A DNA stretch of 64,000 nt from Peptoniphilus sp. BV3C26 (lineage in GTDB: Bacteria; Bacillota; Clostridia; Tissierellales; Peptoniphilaceae): assembly GCF_000478985.1 (NCBI RefSeq), contig NZ_AWXB01000063.1, positions 18,405 through 82,404 on the forward strand, given 5' to 3'. A program made the position numbers and the translations under genes. Of the stretch, positions 36,196 to 45,353 are shown piece after piece; the stretch's first letter is position 1, and each line of letters opens with the position of its first letter. The notes under the pieces were generated by a model, which did no database searches, was not told the DNA's origin, and worked only from the letters and a program-made list of their open reading frames with translations.

Positions 36196-38786
36196 TTTAA
36201 TTCCTTTGAGTCTTTTACAATTTCATATAACAAGTTAATCGCTTCTTTAGGTGAAAAATCATCAGGATTAATATTTTGTAATTTTTCTAAAAAAGAATCT
36301 TTTCTAATGTCAAAAATTGACTTTTGGCTTACTGCTTTTTGATGTTTTTTTATGTTTACATTAAATTTATCATTTTCTTTTTGAGTTATTACCTTTAAAA
36401 TTTCTTGAGCTCTATTTAAAATTTCCTCGTCTATTCCAGCAAGTCTTGCAACATCAATCCCATAAGAATTATCCGTCCAACCTGGTATTACTTTTCTTAA
36501 AAAGATAATATTGTCCTTTTCTTTTTCAACTTCCATGGTTAAATTGGAAATTTCTTTATATTGTTTTTCAAGTTTTGAAAGCTCATGGTAATGAGTTGCA
36601 AATAGAGTTTTTGCACCTATATTATTTACAATAAATTCTATTAATGCCCAAGCTATGGATAGACCGTCATAAGTTGATGTTCCTCTTCCTACTTCATCAA
36701 GAATTACTAAAGATTTTGAACTTGCATAATTAACAATGTTTGCAACTTCTTTCATTTCAACCATAAAAGTTGAGTCACCTTTTGCTAAATTATCACTTGC
36801 TCCTATTCTTGTCCAAATTCTATCTACAATGGAAATCTCTGCAAATTCGCAGGGAACAAAAGAACCTATTTGTGCCATTATTACAATTAAGGCAACTTGT
36901 CTCATATAGGTTGATTTTCCAGCCATATTAGGGCCTGTTATAATATGAAGCATATTATTTTCTTGATCAAGTAAAGTATCGTTTTCAATGAAAACATCAG
37001 ACCTGTTGTTGTATTCTACAATTGGATGTCTTCCGCCTTTAATTTCTATTTTTCCAACTTCATTTATCTTAGGTCTTTTATATTTATTTTCTACGGCACT
37101 TTTTGCCAAAGAATATAAAGAATCCACCATGGCAATAACAAGAGAAAGGTTCTGTAGTTCAAATATTTTTCCAATAGTAAAATTTTTTAATTCATCAAAA
37201 ATTTTAGCTTGAAGACTTAGTGCATCATCATGGGCTGATAAAATTTTTGACTCCATTTCTTTAAGCTCAACTGTAAAATATCTTTCAGAACCTACTAAAG
37301 TTTGTTTTCTTATATAATAGTCAGGCACATTATCTATATAGGACTTAGTAACTTCTATAAAGTATCCTAAAATTTTATTATACTTGACCCTTAACTTACT
37401 GATTCCAGTTCTTGCTTTTTCTTTTTCTTCAAGATCTAATAAAAATTGTCTCCCATTATTTGAAAGTTTAAATAATTTATCTAATTCTTCATTGTATCCA
37501 TCTTTTATAAATTTAGTTTCTTCAAATTTTAAAGGTGCTTCATCTACAATTATGTTCTCTATTTTTTCTATTAATTCATCAATAGGATCAATGAATTTTG
37601 CAAGATCATTAAAAATTTTTTCACCGGAATTTTCAAATAAGACTTTTAATTCTTTGCTCTTTATTAAAGATTCTTTTAAAGATATAAAATTTCTGGGATT
37701 TACATTTTTTAAAGAAATTTTTCCGCAAAGCCTTTCAATATCAATTAAAGATTTTAAAATTTCTTTGGTTTTATCCATAAAAATAAAATCATTTATAAAG
37801 GCGTCAATAAAATCTTGCCTTTTAATAATTTTTTCTCTACTAATAAGGGGTTCGCTTACCCACTTTTTCAAAAGTCTTGCTCCCATTGAAGTGTTTGTAT
37901 AATCTAAAGCTTCTAAAAGTGATCCCTTTTTACTATTTGTATTTAATCCCTTAATAACTTCTAAATTTCTAAGAGAACTTTCATCTAAAATTAAATAATC
38001 GTAAGCCTTAAATAGTTGAATTGAGTTAATATGGTTTAACTTTCTCATGCTCATATTAATGAGATAGTCAAACAACATTAAAATAGATTTATTTTCAAAA
38101 AGATCATTCTTTTTTAAATCTTTTTTAAGATTTTCATTTAAATTGTCTTTTATTTTATTTAAATTAATTTCTCTTATTTTATCTTCTGAATAATAATTTA
38201 CCAGCCTATATTTAATAAAGTTTAAATCTTCATTTTCATTTACTATTACTTCTTCTGGATTTAATTTTTCAAATTCAAGTTCTGCAAATTTCAAAAGTTC
38301 CTTTTTGTTCAAAAAAACTTTATCTGTTACACTAAGCTCTCCTGTAGAATAATCTACATATGAAATATATATGGACAAATTTTTTATATAAATACTTAAT
38401 AAATAATTATTTTCATCATTTTTTAAGTATTCTTCATCAGTAAAAGTCCCAGGAGTTATAACACGAGTTACCTGTCTTTTAACTATACCTTTTGCAAGTT
38501 TTGGATCTTCCATTTGATCACAAACAGCAACCTTATAACCTTTTGCAATTAATTTTGAAATGTATTGATTTACAACATGATGGGGAATTCCACACATGGG
38601 AATTTTTTCATCAAGCCCTCCCCCTCTACCTGTTAAAGCAAGATCCAGTTCTTTAGATGCAATAAGTGCATCGTCAAAAAACATTTCGTAAAAATCTCCA
38701 AGCCTATAAAAAAGTAGAGCCTCTTTATATTTTTCTTTTGTTGCAACATATTGTTGCATCATGGGAGTAAGTTTTTCTGTTTTCAA
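36192..38786 (-). CDS. mutS: DNA mismatch recognition protein MutS
   Basis: An 864-residue MutS. The mismatch-reading Phe-x-Glu is in YRLGDFYEMFFDDA, and GIPHHVVNQYISKLI follows. Walker A is TGPNMAGKSTYMRQ and Walker B VILDEVGRGTSTYDG, then FATHYHEL and DNSYGIDVARLAG. Start is TTG at 38786 with AGGTGAGA ahead, overlapping the miaB stop as TTGA. Confidence 0.97.
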   Translation of the reverse strand: MKTEKLTPMMQQYVATKEKYKEALLFYRLGDFYEMFFDDALIASKELDLALTGRGGGLDEKIPMCGIPHHVVNQYISKLIAKGYKVAVCDQMEDPKLAKGIVKRQVTRVITPGTFTDEEYLKNDENNYLLSIYIKNLSIYISYVDYSTGELSVTDKVFLNKKELLKFAELEFEKLNPEEVIVNENEDLNFIKYRLVNYYSEDKIREINLNKIKDNLNENLKKDLKKNDLFENKSILMLFDYLINMSMRKLNHINSIQLFKAYDYLILDESSLRNLEVIKGLNTNSKKGSLLEALDYTNTSMGARLLKKWVSEPLISREKIIKRQDFIDAFINDFIFMDKTKEILKSLIDIERLCGKISLKNVNPRNFISLKESLIKSKELKVLFENSGEKIFNDLAKFIDPIDELIEKIENIIVDEAPLKFEETKFIKDGYNEELDKLFKLSNNGRQFLLDLEEKEKARTGISKLRVKYNKILGYFIEVTKSYIDNVPDYYIRKQTLVGSERYFTVELKEMESKILSAHDDALSLQAKIFDELKNFTIGKIFELQNLSLVIAMVDSLYSLAKSAVENKYKRPKINEVGKIEIKGGRHPIVEYNNRSDVFIENDTLLDQENNMLHIITGPNMAGKSTYMRQVALIVIMAQIGSFVPCEFAEISIVDRIWTRIGASDNLAKGDSTFMVEMKEVANIVNYASSKSLVILDEVGRGTSTYDGLSIAWALIEFIVNNIGAKTLFATHYHELSKLEKQYKEISNLTMEVEKEKDNIIFLRKVIPGWTDNSYGIDVARLAGIDEEILNRAQEILKVITQKENDKFNVNIKKHQKAVSQKSIFDIRKDSFLEKLQNINPDDFSPKEAINLLYEIVKDSKELK

Positions 38787-40174
38787 ATTATCTCACCTGT
38801 TAATGAAAATGTGTTTGCATCCGTAATCTTTAAAGGAATTATTTTTCCTATTAAATCTCCACTTCCCTTAAAGTTTACAAGTTTAAATTCTTCCGTTCTT
38901 CCGCTTAAGGCCTCTTTATTTGTTTTACTTACATCTTCAACTAAAACTTTCTTTACCTTTCCTATTTCAGCCTTGTTCTTTCTTAATTGAATAGGATATA
39001 AAAGATCAAGAAGTCTGTTAAATCTTTGATGTTTTATAGCTTCATCAATTTGCTCTTTATTTGCTGCTATTGTCCCTTCTCTCATGGAATATATAAAAGT
39101 AAAAGATGAATCATATTCAACTTTCTTGCATAAATCTATAGTTTCAAGAAAATCTTCTTCTGTTTCACCAGGAAAGCCAACCATAATATCAGTTGATAAT
39201 GCTATATCAGGAACAATTTCTTTTATTTTATAGATTTTTTCTAAATATTGCTCTTTTGTATAATGTCTATTCATAAGTTTCAAAATTTTACTTGATCCAG
39301 CCTGAACAGGTAAATGTAAAAAGTTTGAAAGCTTATCAAGATCTCTAAAAGCATATATTAACTCATCTGAAAAATCTTTTGGATGAGAAGTCATAAATCT
39401 TATTCTTTCAATGCCGTCCACTTCATTTATCATTTTAAGAAGGTCTGTAAAAGTATATTTTTCGTCTAAATTTTTTCCGTAAGAATTAACATTTTGACCT
39501 AAAAGAGTTACTTCTTTTGTTCCATGAGCTGCCAAATCTCTTATTTCATTTAAAATTTCCTTTGGTCTTCTGCTTTTTTCACGTCCTCTTGTGTAAGGCA
39601 CTATACAATAGGTGCAGAAGTTGTTGCAACCATACATTATATTTACAAAACTCTTAAAATTATAAAGTCTGTTGGCGCCTAAATTATTATCATCATTTGT
39701 ATAGTTTTCTTCAATATCTATAACTTTTTCATTATCCTTATAAACCTTTAAAAGTAATTGGGGAAATTTGTAAATATTATTTGTTCCAAAAATTATATCT
39801 ACATTTTCAAATTTTTCTTTTACAATATCTCTGCTTTCTTGTCTTTGCATCATGCAACCGCAAACGCAAACTTTTAAACTATTTTTAAGTTTTTTTAAAT
39901 GCTTAAGCTCCCCTAATTTTCCATAAACTTTATCTTCCGCAGATTTTCTTATGGAGCAAGTATTTAAAATTATTAAATCAGCCTCATTTATATCTTCAAT
40001 AATTTTAAAATCCATTTGTTCTAAAAGCCATGATATTTTTTCGGAATCATGAAAATTCATTTGACAACCATAAGTTAAAATTACAGCCTTTTTATTTTCA
40101 GTATAACTTTTTAAATTATATAAAATTTCACTTAAATCATCTTTTTTATAATCAATTAATTCTAAATTTTCCAT
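38783..40174 (-). CDS. miaB: tRNA-2-methylthio-N6-dimethylallyladenosine synthase MiaB
   Basis: A 463-residue radical SAM methylthiotransferase. The N-terminal UPF0004 domain has three cluster cysteines (TYGCQMNF, NTCSIRKS, CVCGCMMQ). The radical SAM site is GCNNFCTYCIVPYTRGRE. A TRAM domain ends the protein. It is the first gene of the operon that continues through mutS, mutL and miaA, so both steps of ms2i6A formation share one transcript. Confidence 0.97.
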   Translation of the reverse strand: MENLELIDYKKDDLSEILYNLKSYTENKKAVILTYGCQMNFHDSEKISWLLEQMDFKIIEDINEADLIILNTCSIRKSAEDKVYGKLGELKHLKKLKNSLKVCVCGCMMQRQESRDIVKEKFENVDIIFGTNNIYKFPQLLLKVYKDNEKVIDIEENYTNDDNNLGANRLYNFKSFVNIMYGCNNFCTYCIVPYTRGREKSRRPKEILNEIRDLAAHGTKEVTLLGQNVNSYGKNLDEKYTFTDLLKMINEVDGIERIRFMTSHPKDFSDELIYAFRDLDKLSNFLHLPVQAGSSKILKLMNRHYTKEQYLEKIYKIKEIVPDIALSTDIMVGFPGETEEDFLETIDLCKKVEYDSSFTFIYSMREGTIAANKEQIDEAIKHQRFNRLLDLLYPIQLRKNKAEIGKVKKVLVEDVSKTNKEALSGRTEEFKLVNFKGSGDLIGKIIPLKITDANTFSLTGEII

Positions 40175-40226
40175 TAAAACCTCACATTCAATACTTAATT
40201 ATACCATAACTATAATAAATAAAAAA

Positions 40227-40250
40227 AATAAACGTCCTAGGACGTTTATT
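40227..40250 (-). terminator. Terminator of the FAD oxidoreductase operon
   Basis: A perfect 24-base palindrome centred on CCTAGG (arms AATAAACGTC), followed on the reverse strand by an eight-T run. It overlaps the stop of the upstream gene. Confidence 0.75.
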
Positions 40251-41619
40251 AATTCATTAAATGTCTTGCAACATAAACTCCACTTGCCGAAGCCTGAGAT
40301 AAAGAATGAGTTGCTCCTCCTCCATCTCCTACTACATAAAGCCCTTCTACATGGGTCATAAAATTTTTATCAGTTTTAATTTTTGAATTATAAAACTTTA
40401 CTTCCACTCCATATAAAAGAGTATCTTCATTGGCTGTTCCCGGAGCAATTTTATCAAGAGCATAAATCATTTCAATTATTGAATCCAATTGTCTTTTTGG
40501 AATGACAAGAGAAAGATCTCCTGGAGTAGCTTTTAATGTCGGCTCTGTAAAACATTTCTCCATCCTTCTTTTATCACTTCTTCTACCTTTTACCAAATCG
40601 CCAAATCTTTGTAGAATAACTCCTCCGCCAAGCATATTTGAAAGCCTTGCTATACTTTCGCCATATTCATTGGAATTTTTAAAAGGCTCTGTAAATTTAT
40701 TGCTTACTAAAAGTGCAAAGTTTGTATTTTCGCTTTGTAATTTAGGATCTGCATAAGAATGCCCATTAACTGTAATTATTCCATTTGTATTTTCGGCAAC
40801 AACTTGTCCATAAGGGTTCATGCAAAAAGTTCTTACTAAATCATTGTATTCTTTTGTTTGATAAACAATTTTTGATTCATAAACTTTATCTGTAATATCT
40901 TTAAATATTTCTGCCGGAAGTTCTACTCTAACTCCTATATCAACTTGATTTGAAAATCTTTCAATCTTAAACTTATCACAAATTTTTGAAATCCAATTTG
41001 ATCCACTTCTGCCTGAGGCTAAAACCACATTTTTTGTTGAATATTTTTGATCTTTATCTGTTGTTACTATAAATTTATCATTTTCTTTAACAATATCTAA
41101 AACAAGAGTGTTAAATATCATATCTACTTTTTTTCTGGAATAGTCATATATTTTTTTCAAAATTTCAACATTTCTGTCAGTTCCAAAATGTCTTACCTTT
41201 GCATCAAGTAGATGCAAATCATGTCTTAATGCAATAGTTTTTAAATTTGAATCACTTGTTGAATATAATTTTGAATTATAACCGTCAAATTCACACAAGA
41301 CCTTATCTACATATTCCATGAGCTCTATTGATTCTTTCTTGCCTAAATATTTATAAAGTTCTCCTCCAAAATTATTTGTTATATTATATTTACCGTCGGA
41401 TAAAGTTCCGGCTCCACCGTACCCGTTCATAATATTACACGGTTTACAAGATATACAATTTTCAACTTTACCTGTTTTTATAGGACAAATTCTCTTTTCA
41501 ATAGGATTTCCCCTATCTATTAATAGGACTTTTTTATCCGTATTTTGTTTTGTAAATTCATAGGACGCAAATACTCCTGAAGCACCTGCACCAACAATTA
41601 AAACATCATATTCTTTCAC
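40249..41619 (-). CDS. NAD(P)/FAD-dependent dehydrogenase, FAD-binding family
   Basis: A 456-residue flavoprotein. The FAD loop is VLIVGAGASGVFASYEF. Next comes a Cys-rich stretch, CPIKTGKVENCISCKPCN, then NGYGGAGTLSDGKYNITNNFGG. The C-terminus has GLYVVGDGGGATHSLSQASASG, the second FAD motif. This is the anaerobe-typical 'NAD(P)/FAD-dependent oxidoreductase' family (COG2509-like); the substrate is unknown. The start is GTG at 41619 after AAGGTGATG. An HD hydrolase and mtnA lie upstream in the same direction. Confidence 0.85.
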   Translation of the reverse strand: MKEYDVLIVGAGASGVFASYEFTKQNTDKKVLLIDRGNPIEKRICPIKTGKVENCISCKPCNIMNGYGGAGTLSDGKYNITNNFGGELYKYLGKKESIELMEYVDKVLCEFDGYNSKLYSTSDSNLKTIALRHDLHLLDAKVRHFGTDRNVEILKKIYDYSRKKVDMIFNTLVLDIVKENDKFIVTTDKDQKYSTKNVVLASGRSGSNWISKICDKFKIERFSNQVDIGVRVELPAEIFKDITDKVYESKIVYQTKEYNDLVRTFCMNPYGQVVAENTNGIITVNGHSYADPKLQSENTNFALLVSNKFTEPFKNSNEYGESIARLSNMLGGGVILQRFGDLVKGRRSDKRRMEKCFTEPTLKATPGDLSLVIPKRQLDSIIEMIYALDKIAPGTANEDTLLYGVEVKFYNSKIKTDKNFMTHVEGLYVVGDGGGATHSLSQASASGVYVARHLMN

Positions 41620-41630
41620 TTTTCATCACC

Positions 41631-42194
41631 TTATCGGTCAAAATAATCATCTATTATGGAAATCCCGTATTGGTATAATTTTGTTGAAATTCTTTTTGCA
41701 ATTTCAATTCTCTTATAGACCTGGTCTTTTTTAATATTATGACTTTTCCAGGAACCTCCGCCCCCAAAATAATTAAGCATTATAGGCTCCAACCTGTCAA
41801 CAGTATTTGCAAAAAGAGCTTCGTCAGTTTCACATTTATCAAATTCTAAAAATAAATCTTTTAAATATTTGCCATTTGAGGGTATAGAAAAAATTTTATT
41901 TGCAGCTTCCATTTCTCTTTCATATTTATCTTTGTATCCTTCAGTATCATAGGCAAAAGTATCACCTGCATAAATCTCAACTAAATCATGAACAAGAAGC
42001 ATTTTTACAACTTTATTAATATCTATTTCCCTATCTGTATAATCCTTTAATGTTAAAGCTGCCAATGCAACATGAAAAGAGTGTTGAGCATCATCTTCAA
42101 AAGTTACCTTATCTAAATTTAAAGATTGCCTTTTTACTCTCTTCATTTTATCAATTTCAAGAATAAAATTTATATCATTTTTTAAATTTTCCAT
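41631..42194 (-). CDS. HD-domain hydrolase (YfbR/HDDC2-like)
   Basis: A 187-residue HD-fold phosphohydrolase. The metal residues fall in DDAQHSFHVALAAL, LLVHDLVEIYAGDT and ANTVDRLEPIMLNYF, an H...HD...D set. YfbR and HDDC2 relatives are 5'-deoxynucleotidases, so a role in nucleotide salvage beside mtnA and a nucleoside phosphorylase is plausible. Substrate is inference. Confidence 0.85.
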   Translation of the reverse strand: MENLKNDINFILEIDKMKRVKRQSLNLDKVTFEDDAQHSFHVALAALTLKDYTDREIDINKVVKMLLVHDLVEIYAGDTFAYDTEGYKDKYEREMEAANKIFSIPSNGKYLKDLFLEFDKCETDEALFANTVDRLEPIMLNYFGGGGSWKSHNIKKDQVYKRIEIAKRISTKLYQYGISIIDDYFDR

Positions 42195-42196
42195 TT

Positions 42197-43246
42197 TTAT
42201 ACCGCAAAAGAATAATAGCTATCGCTTTTATACCTATCTAAATCATAAGGAGAAAAAATTCCCTTATCTGTAACAACTCCACTTACAAGATGAGCTGGCG
42301 TAATATCAAAAGCAGGATAATAGCCCTTTACTTCAGGAATAGTATGTCTAATTCCATTTGCCATTAAAACTTCTTCTGGATCTCTTTGTTCGATTTTTAT
42401 TTCTCCTGCACTTTTTGCACTATCAGGTATTCCTGTAACAAAATATGGAATCCCTAAATATTTTGCAACAATAGCCATTTGGAAAGTTCCGATTTTATTT
42501 ATTACAGAACCATCTCTTGTGATTGTATCTGCTGCAGAAGTGAATACATCAATTTTCTTTTCTTTCATTGTTACGGCAACCATATTGTCTGTGATAATAG
42601 TTGTATCAAAGCCCATTTGAGCACAACAAGTTGCGGTAAATCTTCCACCTTGTAAAAATGGTCTTGTTTCAGGCACAAAAAGTTTTATTTCTTTATTTCT
42701 TTTTCTGCACTCTTTAAGCATCATGCCTATAATTGTTTCTCCAAAACATTGAGTCATAACTTTACCATTGTCGGGAAACATATCAACCAAATAATTTGCC
42801 ACTTGACCTATTCTTTGATATCTTTGCTCCATTACTTTTACAGTGTAATCTCTAATAAGAATATCAAGATTATCTGCATCAAGTTTATCTTTTACAGCTT
42901 CTATGCATCCTCTTCCCACTTCTACCATTCTTTGAGAAGTAGTAGGTCTACTATGTCCTAAAGTTTCAGCAGCCTCTTGTAGATATTTAAGTCTTTCTTC
43001 TTTTGTCTTATCTAAACATTCATAAGCTGCAAGAGCCATACCCATGCCAGCAGCAGTATAAGGACCTGCACTTTGAGTAACCATAGCTCTAATTGCATCT
43101 CTTACTTCTATATAATTTTTGCACTCAACAAATTTCACTTCTCTTGGATAAATTCTTCTATCCAAAATTTTCACAAGACCTTTTTCATACCATGCAACAT
43201 TTTCAAATTTCAGCATAAAAGCTAAACCGTCATCAATTCTTGTCAT
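42197..43246 (-). CDS. Methylthioribose-1-phosphate isomerase family protein (MtnA-like)
   Basis: A 349-residue protein of the eIF2B/MtnA superfamily. It keeps the catalytic Cys in VMTQCFGETIIG, the catalytic Asp in SAADTITRDGSVINKIGT and ETRPFLQGGRFTA. The N-terminal VRGAPAIG element of standard MtnA is replaced by MVTQSAGPYTAAGMGMALAA, so it is a divergent branch. It may isomerise 5-methylthioribose-1-P, 5-deoxyribose-1-P or another pentose phosphate. The divergent neighbour encodes a phosphorylase that could supply the substrate. Confidence 0.78.
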   Translation of the reverse strand: MTRIDDGLAFMLKFENVAWYEKGLVKILDRRIYPREVKFVECKNYIEVRDAIRAMVTQSAGPYTAAGMGMALAAYECLDKTKEERLKYLQEAAETLGHSRPTTSQRMVEVGRGCIEAVKDKLDADNLDILIRDYTVKVMEQRYQRIGQVANYLVDMFPDNGKVMTQCFGETIIGMMLKECRKRNKEIKLFVPETRPFLQGGRFTATCCAQMGFDTTIITDNMVAVTMKEKKIDVFTSAADTITRDGSVINKIGTFQMAIVAKYLGIPYFVTGIPDSAKSAGEIKIEQRDPEEVLMANGIRHTIPEVKGYYPAFDITPAHLVSGVVTDKGIFSPYDLDRYKSDSYYSFAV

Positions 43247-43455
43247 AATTCCTCCATATAATTTTTATAATTTTAATTTAATATAAGTATAACATGTTTA
43301 AAATTTTACAAATGAAAATTTAAAAAAAATATAAACTTAAAAAATTTAAAAAACTTAAAAAATTTAAAATCTTATAAATTATGTAAAATTAAATAAATTT
43401 AATGATAGAATTATAAATAAGATAAAATAATTTTTAAAAAAGAAAGGAATCTATT

Positions 43456-44202
43456 ATGACAAAATTTGGAATTATTGCAGGTACCGGCTATGACGATATT
43501 TTAGACGGTTTTGAAAAAAAGATATTTGAAACTGCATATGGACAAGCAGAAGGAGCGATTAAAGGCGATGTTGTTATAATGCAAAGACACGGAAAAGGTC
43601 ATAGCGTTCCCCCTCACAAAATAAACTATCGTGCAAATATTCAAGCCATGAAAGATTTGGGAGTTCAATATATTTTTGGTATATGTGCTGTTGGAAGCGT
43701 AAAAAAAGATTTGCCACCGGGAAGTTTAATTTTAAATAATGATTTTTTAGATTTTACAAAAAATAGAATTACAACTTTTTTCGACGGTGATGATGGAATT
43801 GTAGACCACTTAGAAGTGAGTGAACCCTATAACGAAGAGTTAAATGATTTATTTATAAAAGTTGCAAAAGAAAATAATTGCAAGATAAATGGTAAGGGTG
43901 TTTATGTTTGCACTGAAGGTCCAAGATTTGAAACAAGAACGGAAATAAAAATGTATCAATATTTAGATTGCCACGTTTGCGGTATGACAAATGTTCCTGA
44001 AGTTCTTCTTGCAAATGAAAGACAAATTGTCTATTCCTGCTTAAGTTTTGTAACTAATTTCTGCACAGGGGTAGGAGGAGAAATTACTGAAGAAGAAATA
44101 AGATCAGTTAATTTTGACAAGAAAAAATTACTTGATACAATTTTAAAAACTTTTGAAAGTCCTGAAATATTAAAAATAAAATCAAAGGCAAAACTAATTT
44201 AA
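43456..44202 (+). CDS. MTA/purine nucleoside phosphorylase family protein
   Basis: A 248-residue PNP/MTAP-family enzyme: FGIIAGTGYDDI (phosphate loop), MQRHGKGHSVPPHKINYRAN, YVCTEGPRFETRTEIKMY and CGMTNVPEVLLANE. MTN-PE in the base/ribose region is closer to methylthioadenosine or methylthioinosine phosphorylases than to PNP. The C-terminal CTGVGGEIT is unlike the ATDYDCW of human-type MTAP. It faces mtnA across a 209-base AT-rich gap, which fits sharing a salvage pathway. Specificity (MTA, MTI or general purine nucleosides) cannot be decided. Confidence 0.85.
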   Translation: MTKFGIIAGTGYDDILDGFEKKIFETAYGQAEGAIKGDVVIMQRHGKGHSVPPHKINYRANIQAMKDLGVQYIFGICAVGSVKKDLPPGSLILNNDFLDFTKNRITTFFDGDDGIVDHLEVSEPYNEELNDLFIKVAKENNCKINGKGVYVCTEGPRFETRTEIKMYQYLDCHVCGMTNVPEVLLANERQIVYSCLSFVTNFCTGVGGEITEEEIRSVNFDKKKLLDTILKTFESPEILKIKSKAKLI

Positions 44203-44210
44203 AATATAAA

Positions 44211-44245
44211 AAACTCTTTACTATTTAAACAGTAAAGAGTTTTTT
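44211..44245. terminator. Bidirectional terminator
   Basis: AAACTCTTTACT-8-base loop-AGTAAAGAGTTT with T runs on both strands, between the converging phosphorylase and hydrolase genes. Confidence 0.88.
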
Positions 44246-44262
44246 AATTTAAAAATTTAATA

Positions 44263-44892
44263 TTAATAATTATTTGCCATTCTCACATAAGGATTATATT
44301 TTCTTTCATATCCGATTGTAGTTTTAGGACCATGTCCCGGCAAAACTACTGTTTCATCAGGAAGCTCCATAAGTTTTTTTAAAGATGAAAAAATTTCTTC
44401 TTCATTTCCTCCAGGAAAATCAGTTCTTCCCATGGAACCTAAAAATAAAGTATCCCCTGAAAAAAGAATATTTTCAATTAAAATACAAACTCCTCCTTTT
44501 GTATGACCGGGAGTTTCAATTATTTTAAATTTTAAATTTCCTAAGGAAAGCTCTTGTCCGTCTTTTAAATAAGAATCTCCTTTTACATCCTTTATATCAA
44601 GTCCCAGCATAGGTCCAAAATAAGTTGAATTTGTTTCAAGCATTTCTTGATCTTTTTCGTTAATATAGACTTTCAAATTATATTTTTCTTTTAATTCATA
44701 TAAAGCTCCCACATGATCTGGATGTCCATGGGTCAAAAGTACAAATTTCGGTTTTAGATTATTTTTTTCTATTGTGGAAATTATTTTTTTTGCTTCAGCT
44801 GCTGGATCTATTATTACTGCATCCAAATTTTCATCATAAATAATATATGTGTTTGTAGCAAAATTTCCAAGCTCCATTTGTATTACTTTCAT
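44263..44892 (-). CDS. Metallo-beta-lactamase-fold hydrolase (glyoxalase II-like)
   Basis: About 209 residues. The zinc motif is LLTHGHPDHVGAL, with further ligands in ETPGHTKGGVC, LFSGDTLFLGSMGRTD and VLPGHGPKTTIGYE. The layout matches the YqgX/GloB-like family of small hydroxyacyl-thioester hydrolases. The ATG at 44892, behind GAGGTAAAA, is chosen over 44922. It follows dtd with its start just beyond the dtd stop. Substrate is unproven. Confidence 0.92.
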   Translation of the reverse strand: MKVIQMELGNFATNTYIIYDENLDAVIIDPAAEAKKIISTIEKNNLKPKFVLLTHGHPDHVGALYELKEKYNLKVYINEKDQEMLETNSTYFGPMLGLDIKDVKGDSYLKDGQELSLGNLKFKIIETPGHTKGGVCILIENILFSGDTLFLGSMGRTDFPGGNEEEIFSSLKKLMELPDETVVLPGHGPKTTIGYERKYNPYVRMANNY

Positions 44893-44899
44893 TTTTACC

Positions 44900-45349
44900 T
44901 CAAAATGTTTTTTCAGAATCAAGCAAAATCGTAACAGGACCGTCGTTTATTAAAGTAACTTTCATGTCCGCTCCATATTCTCCCTCTTGGGTATAAATAT
45001 TTTTATTTTTTGCTCCTTCAATAAATTTTTTATAATAATATTTTCCATCTTCAAAACCTGCAGCATTTTGATAACTGGGTCTGTTGCCTTTTCTTGCATC
45101 TCCATATAGGGTGAATTGACTTACAACTAAAAGCTGGCCTTTTGTATCAATTATTGATTTATTCATAACTCCATTTTCGTCATCGAAAATTCTAAGTCCA
45201 GTAACTTTTTTTAAAATATAGCTTAAGTCTTCATCTTTGTCGGTATCTTTTATTCCAAGCAAAAGCAAAATTCCTTGATCAATTTTTCCTATTAAATTTC
45301 CATCTACTTCAACTTTTGCTGATTTTACTCTTTGAACAACTGCTCTCAA
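44900..45349 (-). CDS. dtd: D-aminoacyl-tRNA deacylase
   Basis: A 149-residue proofreading enzyme that frees D-amino acids from tRNA. It keeps VVQRVKSAKVEV, the SQFTLYGDARKGNRPSY motif and the Gly-cis-Pro element GPVTILLDSE. The start is TTG at 45349, just after the relA/spoT stop, the usual Firmicutes order. Confidence 0.96.
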   Translation of the reverse strand: MRAVVQRVKSAKVEVDGNLIGKIDQGILLLLGIKDTDKDEDLSYILKKVTGLRIFDDENGVMNKSIIDTKGQLLVVSQFTLYGDARKGNRPSYQNAAGFEDGKYYYKKFIEGAKNKNIYTQEGEYGADMKVTLINDGPVTILLDSEKTF

Positions 45350-45353
45350 ATTA

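Noticed and set aside
43320..43390. Repeats of AAATTTAAAAAACTTAAAA type
   Set aside because: AT-rich low-complexity spacer between divergent genes; no regular period or symmetric operator could be defended.
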